Shown here: positions 22,016 to 31,054 of the stretch, in pieces | Layout of the letters: each line of letters starts with the position of its first letter | Numbering within the stretch: position 1 is the first letter of the stretch | Assembly: GCF_019431455.1 (NCBI RefSeq) | Contig: NZ_JAHYSR010000011.1 | Span: forward strand, 41,620 to 105,619 | Reading direction: 5' to 3' | Length of the DNA stretch: 64,000 nucleotides | From: Paracoccus bogoriensis | Lineage (GTDB): Bacteria; Pseudomonadota; Alphaproteobacteria; Rhodobacterales; Rhodobacteraceae | Notes under the pieces: model-generated | Told to the model about the DNA's origin: nothing | The model's database searches: none | Seen by the model: only the letters and a program-made list of their open reading frames with translations | Made by a program: the position numbers and the translations under genes

Positions 22016-22894
22016 ATGGCAATCACCGCAGCGATGGTGAAGGAACTGCGTGAGACCACAGGCGCAGGCATGATGGACGCCAAGAAGGCCCTGACCGAAA
22101 CTGATGGCGACATGGAGGCGGCCATCGACTGGCTGCGCACCAAGGGTCTGGCCAAGGCCGCCAAGAAATCCGGTCGCATTGCTGCCGAAGGCCTTGTCGC
22201 CGTGGCCGTCAAGCCCGGCAAGGGCGTCGCGGTCGAGGTGAACTCGGAAACCGATTTCGTGGGCAAGAACGAGGAATTCCAGGCCATGGTCCGCAAGATC
22301 GCGCAGGCTGCGCTGAATGTGGACGATGTCGAGGCGCTGAAGAACGAGCAGATCGACGGCAAGCCGGTTTCCGAGATCCTGACCGACGCGATCGCCAAGA
22401 TCGGCGAGAACATGACGCTGCGCCGCATGGTCGTCGTGACCGCGCCGACGGTCGTGCACTATGTCCACAACGCCGCTGCTGACGGCATGGGCAAGATCGG
22501 CGTGCTGGTCGGCCTTGAAGGCGGTAATGAAGAGATCGGGCGCCAGATCGCGATGCACGTCGCCGCGACCTCGCCCGCCTCGCTGGACGAAAGCGACCTG
22601 GACCCCGCGCTGGTCGAGCGCGAGAAGCAGGTTCTGACCGAACAGGCGCGCGAATCGGGCAAACCCGAGGCCGTGATCGAGAAGATGATCGAAGGCCGCA
22701 TGAAGAAGTTCTTCGAAGAGGTCACGCTGACCGGCCAGAAATTCGTCATCAACCCCGACCTGACCGTGGCCGAGGCTGCGAAAGAGGCGGGCGCGACCAT
22801 CAAGGGCTTTGCCCGCGTGGCCGTCGGCGAAGGCATCGAGAAGAAGGAAGAGGATTTCGCCGCCGAGGTCGCCAAGACCCTCGCCGGCGCCTGA
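22016..22894 (+). CDS. tsf: Translation elongation factor Ts
   Basis: 292 residues from ATG 22016 (ribosome site agaggaga). Guanine nucleotide exchange factor for EF-Tu. The N-terminal UBA-like domain carries [20 protein letters not shown], and the core domain carries [16 protein letters not shown], containing the TDFV motif that touches EF-Tu. The C-terminal part has a coiled-coil and ends in KTLAGA. Second gene of rpsB-tsf; a good terminator follows 27 bp later. Confidence 0.97.
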   Translation: MAITAAMVKELRETTGAGMMDAKKALTETDGDMEAAIDWLRTKGLAKAAKKSGRIAAEGLVAVAVKPGKGVAVEVNSETDFVGKNEEFQAMVRKIAQAALNVDDVEALKNEQIDGKPVSEILTDAIAKIGENMTLRRMVVVTAPTVVHYVHNAAADGMGKIGVLVGLEGGNEEIGRQIAMHVAATSPASLDESDLDPALVEREKQVLTEQARESGKPEAVIEKMIEGRMKKFFEEVTLTGQKFVINPDLTVAEAAKEAGATIKGFARVAVGEGIEKKEEDFAAEVAKTLAGA

Positions 22895-22920
22895 TCCCGG
22901 GATCCTCGCACGACCTGGAA

Positions 22921-22949
22921 TGCCGGTCCGAAAGGGCCGGCATTTTCTC
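22921..22949 (+). terminator. Rho-independent terminator of rpsB-tsf
   Basis: Stem tgccggtcc / gggccggca (9 bp, one G-T pair) capped by a GAAA tetraloop, followed by ttttctcttt. A textbook intrinsic terminator. Confidence 0.9.
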
Positions 22950-22967
22950 TTTCAGGTCAGTGAGGGA

Positions 22968-23002
22968 AAAAGAAAGCCCTGCAAGATCTTGCAGGGCTTT
23001 CT
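22968..23002 (-). terminator. Rho-independent terminator of bioY
   Basis: Near-perfect inverted repeat agaaagccctgcaa / ttgcagggctttct with a 4-nt loop (gatc). On the minus strand it is followed by ttttccc. It ends the leftward bioY transcript and lies only 20 bp from the tsf terminator that faces it. Confidence 0.88.
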
Positions 23003-23021
23003 TCAGAGGGGTGTGGTCGGA

Positions 23022-23564
23022 TCAGCGGCGGGCAGTGATCCGGCGGACGCCCTCGATCAGCATGAGCGCGACGACCAGCTTGACCAGATCGCCCAGGATG
23101 AAGGGCGTGAAGCCTGCGGCCAGCACACGTTCGGACGGGACGAAGTTCGACAGCCACAGCAGGCCCGGCACATAAATCGTGGCCAGGCCGGCCAGCATCG
23201 CCAATCCGCGGCCAAGCGTCGCGCGGCCCTGCGCCAGATGACCCGTCACCAGCATCGCGGCGGCCATGCCCAGCAGAAAGCCGGCGGTCGGTCCGGCCAG
23301 ATAGGCCGGGCCTGCGGCAGCGCCCGCAAAGACGGGCAACCCAGCCAGGCCGGCGGCGAGGTAACTGACCATCGCAGCCAGGCCGAGACGCGGCCCCAGG
23401 ACCACGGCCAGGCCCATCACCGCCATGGTCTGCAGGGTCATTGGCACCGGCCAGAACGGCACCTGAACCTTGGCGCTGAGCGCGATCAGGGCGGCGGCAC
23501 CCAGGGTAAGGCCGACCTTGCCCATCAGGCTGGCGGGCGCGAAGCGGGATTGTGCAAGCAGCAT
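23022..23564 (-). CDS. bioY: Biotin transporter BioY (ECF S component)
   Basis: 180 residues with about six hydrophobic helices. Binds and imports biotin, alone or with the ECF module BioMN. Family features: KVQVPFWPVPMTLQTMAVM near the N-terminus (substrate-contact region), GAAAGPAYLAGPTAGFLLGM in the middle and the GFTPFILGDLVKLVVALML helix at the end. ATG 23564 has an aaggaa ribosome site. bioM and bioN are not adjacent, so it is either a solitary BioY or uses modules encoded elsewhere. No obvious BioR box is seen upstream. Confidence 0.93.
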   Translation of the reverse strand: MLLAQSRFAPASLMGKVGLTLGAAALIALSAKVQVPFWPVPMTLQTMAVMGLAVVLGPRLGLAAMVSYLAAGLAGLPVFAGAAAGPAYLAGPTAGFLLGMAAAMLVTGHLAQGRATLGRGLAMLAGLATIYVPGLLWLSNFVPSERVLAAGFTPFILGDLVKLVVALMLIEGVRRITARR

Positions 23565-23932
23565 GGCATTCCTTTCCGTGCTAAAGGCGATTCGCGCAGC
23601 TCAAGTGGCCTGCGCTTCTGGCGGGCACTTTGTCCGATTGCGGGGCATTCGCACAAGCCTTCTTGCGCGTGGGCGGCCCTTGGTGACACAACAGGGCGGT
23701 CCCCACGCTGGCGCGAAAATGCGGCACTTGGTCGCAACCTGCTCTGGCCGATGCGGGCGGGACGGCGCGCGCATACTTCTTTACAGGGCCGTGCAGCCCC
23801 TGGGTAGGGGTGGGGCCGGGTGGGGTGGAATTCGCGTGCAGCCAGGCCGATTTCGCCGCCGAACACCTGTTTTCCCGAGAAAAAGGGTGATATTCCCGCC
23901 GCCAAATGCATGCCGCGACGGGGGTTCGAGAC
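23565..23932. other. Intergenic region between bioY and mnhA
   Basis: 368 bp carrying the divergent promoters of bioY and the mnh operon. No gene is seen. The notable element is a G-rich tract at 23802-23825 (listed separately). Confidence 0.6.
23802..23825 (+). promoter_or_regulatory. Potential G-quadruplex upstream of mnhA
   Basis: Five consecutive G-runs on the plus strand (ggg-ta-gggg-t-gggg-cc-ggg-t-gggg) with loops of one or two bases, about 107 bp before the mnhA start. This fits the canonical G3+N1-7 pattern. If within the leader it would fold in mRNA; if upstream of the start point it would act in DNA. Formation is inferred. Confidence 0.5.
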
Positions 23933-26263
23933 ATGGCTGACGATTATCCAAAGGTTGACCGCGTGATGGGGGGGGCCTCGGGCTGGTTCTCGATCGCCCT
24001 GCCTGCGGTTCTGTTCCTGTATTTCCTGGGCCTTGTGCCCCAGATCGCCGAGACACCCCAGGTGCGCGGGATCGAATGGGTGCCCTCGCTCGGGATCGGG
24101 CTTTCGGTGCTGCTGGACGGGCTGAGCCTGACCTTCGCGCTGCTGATCACCGGGATCGGCACCGCCGTCACGCTGTATTCGGCGCGCTATCTGGGCCAGC
24201 ATCCCGATTACCCGCGCTTTGTCGCCTATCTGATGCTGTTCATGGTCGGGATGCTGGGCCTGGTCTTGGCGGGCAACCTGATCTCGCTCTTCGTGTTCTG
24301 GGAGGTGACGACGATCGCATCCTACCTGCTGATCGGCTTCAACGCCGACAGCGCCAAGTCCCGCCGCTCGGCGTTGCAGGCGCTGCTGGTCACGGGGACG
24401 GGCGGTCTGATCCTGCTGGCGGGGATGATCGTGCTGGGCACCGTGGCGGGCAGCTTCGAGCTGGTCGAGATCCTGAGCCAGGGCGAGATGCTGCGCGATC
24501 ATCCCTGGTATCTGGCGATCCTGCTGCTGTTCCTGGCGGGCGCCTTCACCAAATCGGCGCAGGTGCCGTTCCATTTCTGGCTTCCCAACGCGATGGCCGC
24601 GCCCACCCCCGTTTCGGCCTATCTGCACAGCGCCACCATGGTAAAGGCGGGCGTGTTCCTGCTGGCGCGGATGAATCCCGCGCTTGGCGGCACCGAGGCC
24701 TGGTTCTGGATGCTGACGCTGTTCGGCGGCGTGACGGCGGTTTTTGCCTCGGTCATGTCGCTGCGTCAGACCGACATCAAGCAGGTTTTGGCCTACACGA
24801 CGCTGATGGCGCTTGGCACGCTGACCATGTTCATCGGCGCGGGCACGCATTACGCGATCATGGCGGCGATGCTGTTCCTGGTGGTGCATTCGCTCTACAA
24901 GGCCGCGCTGTTCCTGATGATCGGCATCGTGGACCACGCCACCGGCACGCGCGAGACCGGGGTGCTGGGCGGTCTGGCCAAGGCCATGCCGCTGACCGGC
25001 CTGGCGGCGGCGCTGGCGGCGGTCAGCATGGCGGGCATCCCGCCCATGGTCGGCTTCATCGGCAAGGAATTCATGTACAAGGCCGGGCTTGGTCTGGGCG
25101 GCTTCGGCGCGATCTGGGTCACGGTGATGATTTTCGCGGCCTCGGTGATGATGTTCGTCGTGGCCGGGATCGTCGCCTGGAAGCCCTTCCGCGGCGAGTT
25201 GCGCCAGACGCCCCATGCCGCGCATGAGGGGCCGTGGCCGATGCTGGCCGGTCCCCTTGTCCTGGGCGCGCTGTCGCTGATCTTCGGCCTGTTCCCCGGC
25301 ATTCTGGCGCATTACTTCGTCGGCCCCGCGACTCATGCCGTCTTCGGCGAGGTGCGCGAGGTGCATCTGTATCTGTGGGGCGGGATCAACATGGCGCTGG
25401 TCCTGTCGCTGCTGACCTTTCTTGCGGGCTGGCTGATGTATCGCCGCCACGAGGCGATCCGCGACCGGCTGACCCGCATCGAGGAAGGCAGCCGCGTCAA
25501 CTTCGACGCGGGCTGGGACCGCGTGCTGGACGGGCTGAAGGCGCTGGCCGCCTGGCAGACGCGCCTGATCCAGACCGGCAATCTTCAGACCTACATGGCG
25601 GTGATCTTTGCCAGCTTCACCATCCTCGTCGGCGCGACCTTCCTGCTGCGCGGTGGCATGGGCAGCGGCATCAATTATCAGGCCGACGGCATCCACCCGA
25701 TCCAATGGACGGTGCTGGCGCTGATCGCGATGGGCGCGATCCTGGCGACCATCACCTCCAGCCGGATGACGGCGGTTGCGGCGCTTGGCGTGGTGGGCAT
25801 CGGCGTGGCGCTGATCTTCATCATGTTCAGCGCCCCCGACGTGGCCATCACGCAGCTTCTGGTCGAGGTTCTGGTCGTCGTGCTGGTCGCGCTGGTCATG
25901 CTGCGGCTGCCGCATCTGCCGGTGCGCTCGGCCTCGGGCTTCCGGGCAGGCCATGCGGCGATCGCGGCGGCCTTCGGCATCCTCAGCACATTGGTGATGA
26001 TCGCGGTCCTGCAGACGCCCTTTGATCGTCGCCTGACCGATTTCTTCGAGATCGCATCCTGGCCCGAGGCGCATGGCCGCAACATCGTGAACGTCATCCT
26101 GGTCGATTTCCGCGCCACCGACACGTTCGGCGAAATCGTCGTGGTCGTCATCGCGGCGGTGGGTGCCTATGCGTTGCTGCGCGGTGCGCCGGGCGCCAGG
26201 CCGACGCCGGAAGACGAGGAACCCGCGCAGGTCGCCGCCGCCGACAAGGGGGAGAAAGTCTGA
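23933..26263 (+). CDS. mnhA: Na+/H+ antiporter subunit A (Mnh/Mrp)
   Basis: 776 residues from ATG 23933; 23906 is an alternative start. Largest subunit of the multisubunit cation/proton antiporter. Residues 1-500 are NuoL-like with GAFTKSAQVPFHFWLPNAMA, then APTPVSAYLHSATMVKAG and VHSLYKAALFLMIG. The C-terminal third carries the MrpA-specific DUF4040 region (TVLALIAMGAILATITSSRM to FSAPDVAITQLLVEVL) and an MbhE-like end (NVILVDFRATDTFGEIVVV). A and B are separate genes, not fused as in rhizobial PhaAB. It overlaps mnhB by one base. Confidence 0.95.
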   Translation: MADDYPKVDRVMGGASGWFSIALPAVLFLYFLGLVPQIAETPQVRGIEWVPSLGIGLSVLLDGLSLTFALLITGIGTAVTLYSARYLGQHPDYPRFVAYLMLFMVGMLGLVLAGNLISLFVFWEVTTIASYLLIGFNADSAKSRRSALQALLVTGTGGLILLAGMIVLGTVAGSFELVEILSQGEMLRDHPWYLAILLLFLAGAFTKSAQVPFHFWLPNAMAAPTPVSAYLHSATMVKAGVFLLARMNPALGGTEAWFWMLTLFGGVTAVFASVMSLRQTDIKQVLAYTTLMALGTLTMFIGAGTHYAIMAAMLFLVVHSLYKAALFLMIGIVDHATGTRETGVLGGLAKAMPLTGLAAALAAVSMAGIPPMVGFIGKEFMYKAGLGLGGFGAIWVTVMIFAASVMMFVVAGIVAWKPFRGELRQTPHAAHEGPWPMLAGPLVLGALSLIFGLFPGILAHYFVGPATHAVFGEVREVHLYLWGGINMALVLSLLTFLAGWLMYRRHEAIRDRLTRIEEGSRVNFDAGWDRVLDGLKALAAWQTRLIQTGNLQTYMAVIFASFTILVGATFLLRGGMGSGINYQADGIHPIQWTVLALIAMGAILATITSSRMTAVAALGVVGIGVALIFIMFSAPDVAITQLLVEVLVVVLVALVMLRLPHLPVRSASGFRAGHAAIAAAFGILSTLVMIAVLQTPFDRRLTDFFEIASWPEAHGRNIVNVILVDFRATDTFGEIVVVVIAAVGAYALLRGAPGARPTPEDEEPAQVAAADKGEKV

Positions 26264-26682
26264 TGCAATCCCTGATTCTGACCACCGCGACCCGGCTGCT
26301 GGTCGCCCTGCTGCTGGTCTTTTCGATCTATGCGCTGCTGCGCGGGCACAACCTGCCCGGAGGCGGCTTCATCGGCGGGCTGATCGGCGCCACGGGCTTC
26401 ATCCTCTATGTGATCGCGACCTCCGTCTCGGATGCGCGCAGCGCCTTGCGGGTCGATCCCACCAACATCGCCATGCTGGGCGTCGGCATCGCCGCCCTTT
26501 CGGGCATCATGGGCGCCTTCGCCGGAGACCCCTTTCTGACCGGTCAGTGGTTGTTCCTGTTTGCCGCCGAGGGCGAAAAGGGCCTGCCGCTGTCCTCGGT
26601 GCTGGTCTTCGATGTCGGGGTCTATCTGGCCGTGTTCGGCGGCATCCTGACGCTGGTCTTTGCCATGGAAGAGGAGATCTGA
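26263..26682 (+). CDS. mnhB: Na+/H+ antiporter subunit B
   Basis: 139 residues, four predicted membrane helices. MnhB family signature: RGHNLPGGGFIGGLIGATGF near residues 28-47 and the end VFDVGVYLAVFGGILTLVFA. It is required for complex assembly with A-G. Start and mnhA stop overlap by one base (TGATG), indicating coupled translation. The closing acidic stretch EEEI overlaps the ribosome site (gaggag) of the next gene. Confidence 0.94.
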   Translation: MQSLILTTATRLLVALLLVFSIYALLRGHNLPGGGFIGGLIGATGFILYVIATSVSDARSALRVDPTNIAMLGVGIAALSGIMGAFAGDPFLTGQWLFLFAAEGEKGLPLSSVLVFDVGVYLAVFGGILTLVFAMEEEI

Positions 26683-26684
26683 GG

Positions 26685-27158
26685 GTGGAATTGCTGCTTG
26701 CCCTGACCATCGGCGTGCTGATGGCCTCGTCCGTCTATCTGATGCTGGACCGCAACGTGATCCGCTTCCTGTTCGGGCTGATCCTGCTGTCGAACGCGGC
26801 GAACCTGGTGATCTTCCTGTCCGGCCGCCTGACGGCAGGTGCGCCGCCGCTGATCGACGAAGGCGCCTATGCGCCGACGGGCGTCGTCGCCAATGCGCTG
26901 CCGCAGGCGCTGGTGCTGACGGCCATCGTGATCGGCTTCGGCCTTCTGGCCTTCACGCTGGCGCTGGTTTACCGGACCTATCGCAGCCTCGGCACCGTCA
27001 ACAGTGACGAGATGCGCCTGGCCGAGCCGGTTTCCGCGCCCAGGACCACGCCCCATCCCGACCCGACCGCCGCACCCGGCACGCCGCCCGCCAGCGATCC
27101 GACGCTGGACAAGACCGACGCCACCACGACCCCCACGGGCGGGGAGGCCCGCGCATGA
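26685..27158 (+). CDS. mnhC: Na+/H+ antiporter subunit C
   Basis: 157 residues from GTG 26685, placed by the gaggag ribosome site 8 nt upstream and by the 2-nt gap after mnhB. NuoK homologue with three helices: VELLLALTIGVLMASSVYLM, then IRFLFGLILLSNAANLVIFL and PQALVLTAIVIGFGLLAFTL. The last ~40 residues form a proline-, threonine- and alanine-rich tail absent from most short MnhC proteins, presumably cytosolic or periplasmic and disordered. It overlaps mnhD by 4 nt. Confidence 0.92.
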   Translation: MELLLALTIGVLMASSVYLMLDRNVIRFLFGLILLSNAANLVIFLSGRLTAGAPPLIDEGAYAPTGVVANALPQALVLTAIVIGFGLLAFTLALVYRTYRSLGTVNSDEMRLAEPVSAPRTTPHPDPTAAPGTPPASDPTLDKTDATTTPTGGEARA

Positions 27159-28654
27159 GCTGGATTCTCGTCAACCCGATCCTGATTCCGCTGGTCACGG
27201 CGGTTCTGGCCTATCTGTTCCGCACCAGCCCCGCCGGGCGCTGGATTTCGGTCGCGGGCACGGTGGTGCTGCTGTTCGCCAGCCTCATCCTGATGGGCGA
27301 GGTGCTGGAGCACGGCGTCATCGCCGGGCAGATGTCGAACTGGCAGGCACCCTTCGGCATCACGCTGGTCGCCGATTACCTGGGCGGCGTCATGGTCGTG
27401 ATCACCGCGATCACGGCGATGGCCACGGTCATCTACACCCTCGCCGAGATCCCCGAGCGGCTGGAGCGTCTGGGCTTTCACGCCCTGCTTCAGGTGCTGG
27501 TTGCGGCGGTCTGCGGCGCCTTCCTGACGGGCGACCTGTTCAACCTCTATGTCTGGTTCGAGGTCATGCTGATCTCCAGCTTCGGCCTTCTGGTGCTGGG
27601 CGGCAGCAAGGAACAGCTGGATGGCGGCATCAAGTATGTGACACTGAACCTCGTCTCGACGATCATGTTCCTGTCGGGGATTGGCCTGCTTTACGGGATC
27701 ACCGGCACGCTGAACATGGCGGACCTGCACCTGGCCGTGCGCGAGGTCGAGAATGCCGGCCTGCTGACCACGATCGCCGTGATGTTCATGGTGGCCTTCG
27801 GGGTCAAGGCGGCGCTGTTTCCGCTGTTCTTCTGGCTGCCGGCCTCGTATCATACGCCGCCGGTCGCGGTGTCCGCGATCTTCGCGGGCCTGCTGACCAA
27901 GGTGGGCGTCTATGCGCTGATCCGCAGCTTCACGCTGATCTTCGATCAGGACGTGACCTTCACGCACACGATCCTGCTGTGGCTGGCCGTGGCGACGATG
28001 GTGACGGGCGTTCTGGGCGCGGCCGCGATGAACGATTTCCGTCGCATCCTGTCCTTCCACATCATCAGCCAGATCGGCTACATGGTGCTGGGGCTTGCGC
28101 TCTTCACGCCGCTTGGCCTTGTGGGGGCGGTCTTCTACCTCGTCCACCACATCATCGTGAAGGCCAACCTGTTCTTTGTCGCGGGCGTCGCCAAGCGGAT
28201 CGGCGGCAGCACGGACCTGTCGCGTCTGGGCGGGCTTTACGCCCATGCGCCGCTGCTGGCCTTCCTGTTCCTGATCCCGGCCTTCTCGCTGGCGGGCTTT
28301 CCGCCGCTATCGGGCTTCTGGGCGAAATACGTCGTCGTCAAGGCGGCGCTGGATCTGGAGATGTGGTTCGTGGCCGGCGCCTCTCTGGCGGTGGGCCTGC
28401 TGACGATCTACTCGATGACCAAGATCTGGGGCGCGGCCTTCTGGCCGAAGCACCCCGATGGGATCAAGCCGCGTCTGGGCGATCTGCCAGCGGGCGAACG
28501 GGTGGCGCTGATGGCGCCGATCGTCGGGCTGGCGGTGCTGACCTGCATCATCGGCCTTTTCCCCGAGCCCTTCGTGCAGTTCGCCGAGACCTCGGCCGAG
28601 CAACTGCTTGACCCGACCGCCTATGTCACGACCGTTCTGGGGGTGCAGCCATGA
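27155..28654 (+). CDS. mnhD: Na+/H+ antiporter subunit D
   Basis: 499 residues, about 14 helices, NuoM/NuoN-like antiporter subunit. Characteristic segments are NLYVWFEVMLISSFGLLVLG (conserved glutamate in TM5), FGVKAALFPLFFWLPASYHT (conserved lysine) and VFYLVHHIIVKANLFFVAG (lysine and histidines in the discontinuous-helix region). These are charged residues of the proton channel. Coupled by 4-nt overlaps to both mnhC and mnhE. Confidence 0.95.
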   Translation: MSWILVNPILIPLVTAVLAYLFRTSPAGRWISVAGTVVLLFASLILMGEVLEHGVIAGQMSNWQAPFGITLVADYLGGVMVVITAITAMATVIYTLAEIPERLERLGFHALLQVLVAAVCGAFLTGDLFNLYVWFEVMLISSFGLLVLGGSKEQLDGGIKYVTLNLVSTIMFLSGIGLLYGITGTLNMADLHLAVREVENAGLLTTIAVMFMVAFGVKAALFPLFFWLPASYHTPPVAVSAIFAGLLTKVGVYALIRSFTLIFDQDVTFTHTILLWLAVATMVTGVLGAAAMNDFRRILSFHIISQIGYMVLGLALFTPLGLVGAVFYLVHHIIVKANLFFVAGVAKRIGGSTDLSRLGGLYAHAPLLAFLFLIPAFSLAGFPPLSGFWAKYVVVKAALDLEMWFVAGASLAVGLLTIYSMTKIWGAAFWPKHPDGIKPRLGDLPAGERVALMAPIVGLAVLTCIIGLFPEPFVQFAETSAEQLLDPTAYVTTVLGVQP

Positions 28655-29127
28655 ACCTGTTTGCCACGAACCTGCTGCTGGCCTTTGCCTGGGTCGCGCT
28701 GATGGGCGATCTGTCGCTGGCGGGCCTGATCACGGGCTTCCTGATCGGTCTGGCCGCGATGTGGCTGGTGCGCCCGCTTTTCCCGCAAACGGGCAGCTAC
28801 TTCCTGCGGCTCTATTACTGGGCGCGGCTGATCGTGATGTTCGTCTATGAACTGGTGGTCAGCTCTTTCGCCGTGGTCGCGGACGTGATCACGCCGGGCC
28901 AGCGTTCCAGGCCTGCGCTGATCGCGGTGCCCTTGAACGTGACGACCGATCTGCAGATCACGCTGCTGTCGAACTTCATCTCGCTGACGCCGGGCACGTT
29001 GACGCTGGATGTCTCGGCCGACCGCAAGACGCTGTATATCCACGCGATGTTCGGCGAGGACGCCGACGCGATCCGGGCGCAGATCCGCGACCGGTTCGAG
29101 GTCTGGGTGCGCGAGGCGACGGAGTAA
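28651..29127 (+). CDS. mnhE: Na+/H+ antiporter subunit E
   Basis: 158 residues. Two or three N-terminal helices (LLLAFAWVALMGDLSLAGLI and AGLITGFLIGLAAMWLV onward) followed by a soluble domain containing ISLTPGTLTLDVSADRKTLY, the MnhE family hallmark. ATG 28651 overlaps mnhD by 4 nt. There is a 4-nt gap to mnhF. Confidence 0.93.
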   Translation: MNLFATNLLLAFAWVALMGDLSLAGLITGFLIGLAAMWLVRPLFPQTGSYFLRLYYWARLIVMFVYELVVSSFAVVADVITPGQRSRPALIAVPLNVTTDLQITLLSNFISLTPGTLTLDVSADRKTLYIHAMFGEDADAIRAQIRDRFEVWVREATE

Positions 29128-29131
29128 GGCG

Positions 29132-29422
29132 ATGACATTTCTGGATTATGCAGTTCTTCTGGGCTTCGCGCTGGTCATTCTGGGGGTCGCGCTGGCCTCG
29201 ATCCGGCTGATCAAGGGGCCGACGCTGGCCGACCGGATCGTGGCGCTGGACATGATGACGGTGCAGCTTGTGGCCTTTGCCGGCCTGTCGGCGCTGCAAT
29301 CGCGCAATGCGGCCTTTCTGGATGTTGCCGTGGTGTTGGCGCTGGTGGGCTTTCTGGCGACCGTCTGCCTGGCCCGCTATCTGGAACGGCGCAACGCCAT
29401 CAACCGCGAGGATCGGGAATGA
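29132..29422 (+). CDS. mnhF: Na+/H+ antiporter subunit F
   Basis: 96 residues from ATG 29132. Three helices with the MnhF signature RLIKGPTLADRIVALDMMTV at about residues 24-43, whose aspartates are conserved and implicated in cation handling. The basic end (ARYLERRNAINRED) faces the cytosol. The stop overlaps the mnhG start by 4 nt. Confidence 0.94.
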   Translation: MTFLDYAVLLGFALVILGVALASIRLIKGPTLADRIVALDMMTVQLVAFAGLSALQSRNAAFLDVAVVLALVGFLATVCLARYLERRNAINREDRE

Positions 29423-29778
29423 TGATCGAACTTCTTGTCGCCTTTCTGGTCGTGGGCGGGGGCTTCTTCTGCTTTGCCGCCGGTCTGGGCGTGCTGCGCC
29501 TGCCCGATCTTCTGGTCCGGATGCATGCCTCGACCAAGGCCGGCACGCTTGGCTCGGGCCTGATCCTGACCGCCGTGGCCTTTGCCTTTCTTGAGGGCAC
29601 AGTGACGGCGCGGGCCGTGGCGGCCATCGTCTTCCTGCTGCTGACCGCGCCGGTCGCGGCGCATCTGATCGGGCGCGCGGCGTTCCGCACGGGCGTTCCG
29701 ATGGACGCAAAGACCCGCTGCGAGCCGGGCGTGGCCGAGGCGCTGCATCACCGTCAGCCCGACGAGGCGCCGCGCTGA
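29419..29778 (+). CDS. mnhG: Na+/H+ antiporter subunit G
   Basis: 119 residues. Three helices and the MnhG signature GVLRLPDLLVRMHASTKAGT in the first loop. It completes the A-G set in order, so all seven subunits of a working antiporter are present. Such complexes set pH and Na+ homeostasis under alkaline or saline stress. A terminator follows directly. Confidence 0.94.
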   Translation: MMIELLVAFLVVGGGFFCFAAGLGVLRLPDLLVRMHASTKAGTLGSGLILTAVAFAFLEGTVTARAVAAIVFLLLTAPVAAHLIGRAAFRTGVPMDAKTRCEPGVAEALHHRQPDEAPR

Positions 29779-29787
29779 CGCTGCGAC

Positions 29788-29818
29788 AAGGGCCGCCCCA
29801 CGCGGCCCTTTTCAATTT
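29788..29818 (+). terminator. Rho-independent terminator of the mnh operon
   Basis: Perfect 9-bp stem aagggccgc / gcggccctt, loop cccac, then ttcaattt. It starts 10 bp after the mnhG stop. Confidence 0.85.
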
Positions 29819-29878
29819 CCTGTCAACGGCGTAGAACACGCGGATGGGCGGACGAACCGCCGCACGCGAAAGAGCCGT

Positions 29879-31054
29879 ATGAGCCAGGACATCACCACCA
29901 TCACCCGCACGGACGAGCTTGCCTTGTTCTGCGAGGCTGCGAAAGCCGCCCCTTACGTCACTGTCGATACCGAATTCCTGCGCGAACGGACCTATTGGTC
30001 CAAGCTGTGCCTGATCCAGCTTGCGCTACCGCCCGCGGGACAATCGGGCGCGGGGCAGGCGGTTCTGGTCGATCCCATGGCCGAGAGCCTGTCGCTGGAG
30101 CCGCTTTACGACCTGTTCCGACACAAGGGCACGGTCAAGGTCTTTCACGCGGCGCGCCAGGATCTGGAAATCTTCCACCATGACGCGGGCATCTTCCCCG
30201 AGCCGCTGTTTGACACGCAGGTTGCGGCGATGGTTTGCGGCTTTGGCGAGCAGGTCGGCTACGAAACGCTTGTTCGCAAGATCGCGCGCGCCAATCTGGA
30301 CAAGTCCTCGCGCTTCACCGACTGGTCGCGCAGACCGCTGTCGGACGCGCAGGCCGCCTATGCGCTGGCCGACGTGACGCATCTGCGTCAGATCTATGAA
30401 TTCCTGTCGGCCGAACTGGTCAAGACCGGACGCGAAAGCTGGTTGGCCGAGGAACTGGCAGTGCTGACCGATCCCGAGACCTATATCACCCGCCCCGAGG
30501 AAGCATGGAAGAAGGTGCGCACCCGCACGAATTCGCCTCGCTTCCTGGCGATCCTGCGCGAACTTGCGCGATTTCGCGAGGCCTACGCGCAGGAACGCGA
30601 CATCCCGCGCTCGCGCGTGTTCAAGGATGATGCAATGATCGAGCTGGCCTCGACCAAGCCGCTGACCGAATCCGATCTGGCACGCTCGCGCCTGCTTCTG
30701 CGCGAGGCGCGTAAGGGCGAAATCGCCAATGGCATCCTGGCCGCCGTCAAGGCGGGGATCGAAACCCGCGACCTGCCGCAGCCCAGATCCGAAGAGCCTG
30801 GCCGACCCGGCAATGCCGCCCTGTCGGATCTTTTGCGGGTCTTGCTGAAGGCCAAGGCCGATGCGGCGGGGGTGGCGCCGAAATTGATCGCCTCGGCCTC
30901 GGATCTGGACGCCATTGCCACGGGCGAACGTGATGTGCCTGCTCTGCAAGGCTGGCGGGCCGAGGTTTTCGGTCGTGACGCGCTGCGCCTTGCGAGCGGC
31001 GAGATCGCCCTGTCTGCGCAGGGTGGCGCCGTCAAGGTCATCCAGGCCCGGTGA
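29879..31054 (+). CDS. rnd: Ribonuclease D
   Basis: 391 residues. 3'-5' exoribonuclease maturing tRNA 3' ends. DEDDy motifs: Exo I VTVDTEFLRERTYW (D30, E32), Exo II FHAARQDLEIFHHD and Exo III with YALADVTHL. The HRDC domain follows at about residues 205-290 (FLAILRELARFREAYAQERD then IPRSRVFKDDAMIELA). Typical length. No clear neighbour partnership. A weak hairpin (gcctgc / gcgggc then gggtttt) at 31140-31162 could terminate it. Confidence 0.94.
   Translation: MSQDITTITRTDELALFCEAAKAAPYVTVDTEFLRERTYWSKLCLIQLALPPAGQSGAGQAVLVDPMAESLSLEPLYDLFRHKGTVKVFHAARQDLEIFHHDAGIFPEPLFDTQVAAMVCGFGEQVGYETLVRKIARANLDKSSRFTDWSRRPLSDAQAAYALADVTHLRQIYEFLSAELVKTGRESWLAEELAVLTDPETYITRPEEAWKKVRTRTNSPRFLAILRELARFREAYAQERDIPRSRVFKDDAMIELASTKPLTESDLARSRLLLREARKGEIANGILAAVKAGIETRDLPQPRSEEPGRPGNAALSDLLRVLLKAKADAAGVAPKLIASASDLDAIATGERDVPALQGWRAEVFGRDALRLASGEIALSAQGGAVKVIQAR

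Noticed and set aside
23525..26074. Long minus-strand frame opposite mnhA, rich in Arg, His and Gln
   Set aside because: Typical antisense product of a hydrophobic high-GC gene; low-complexity composition, no domain.
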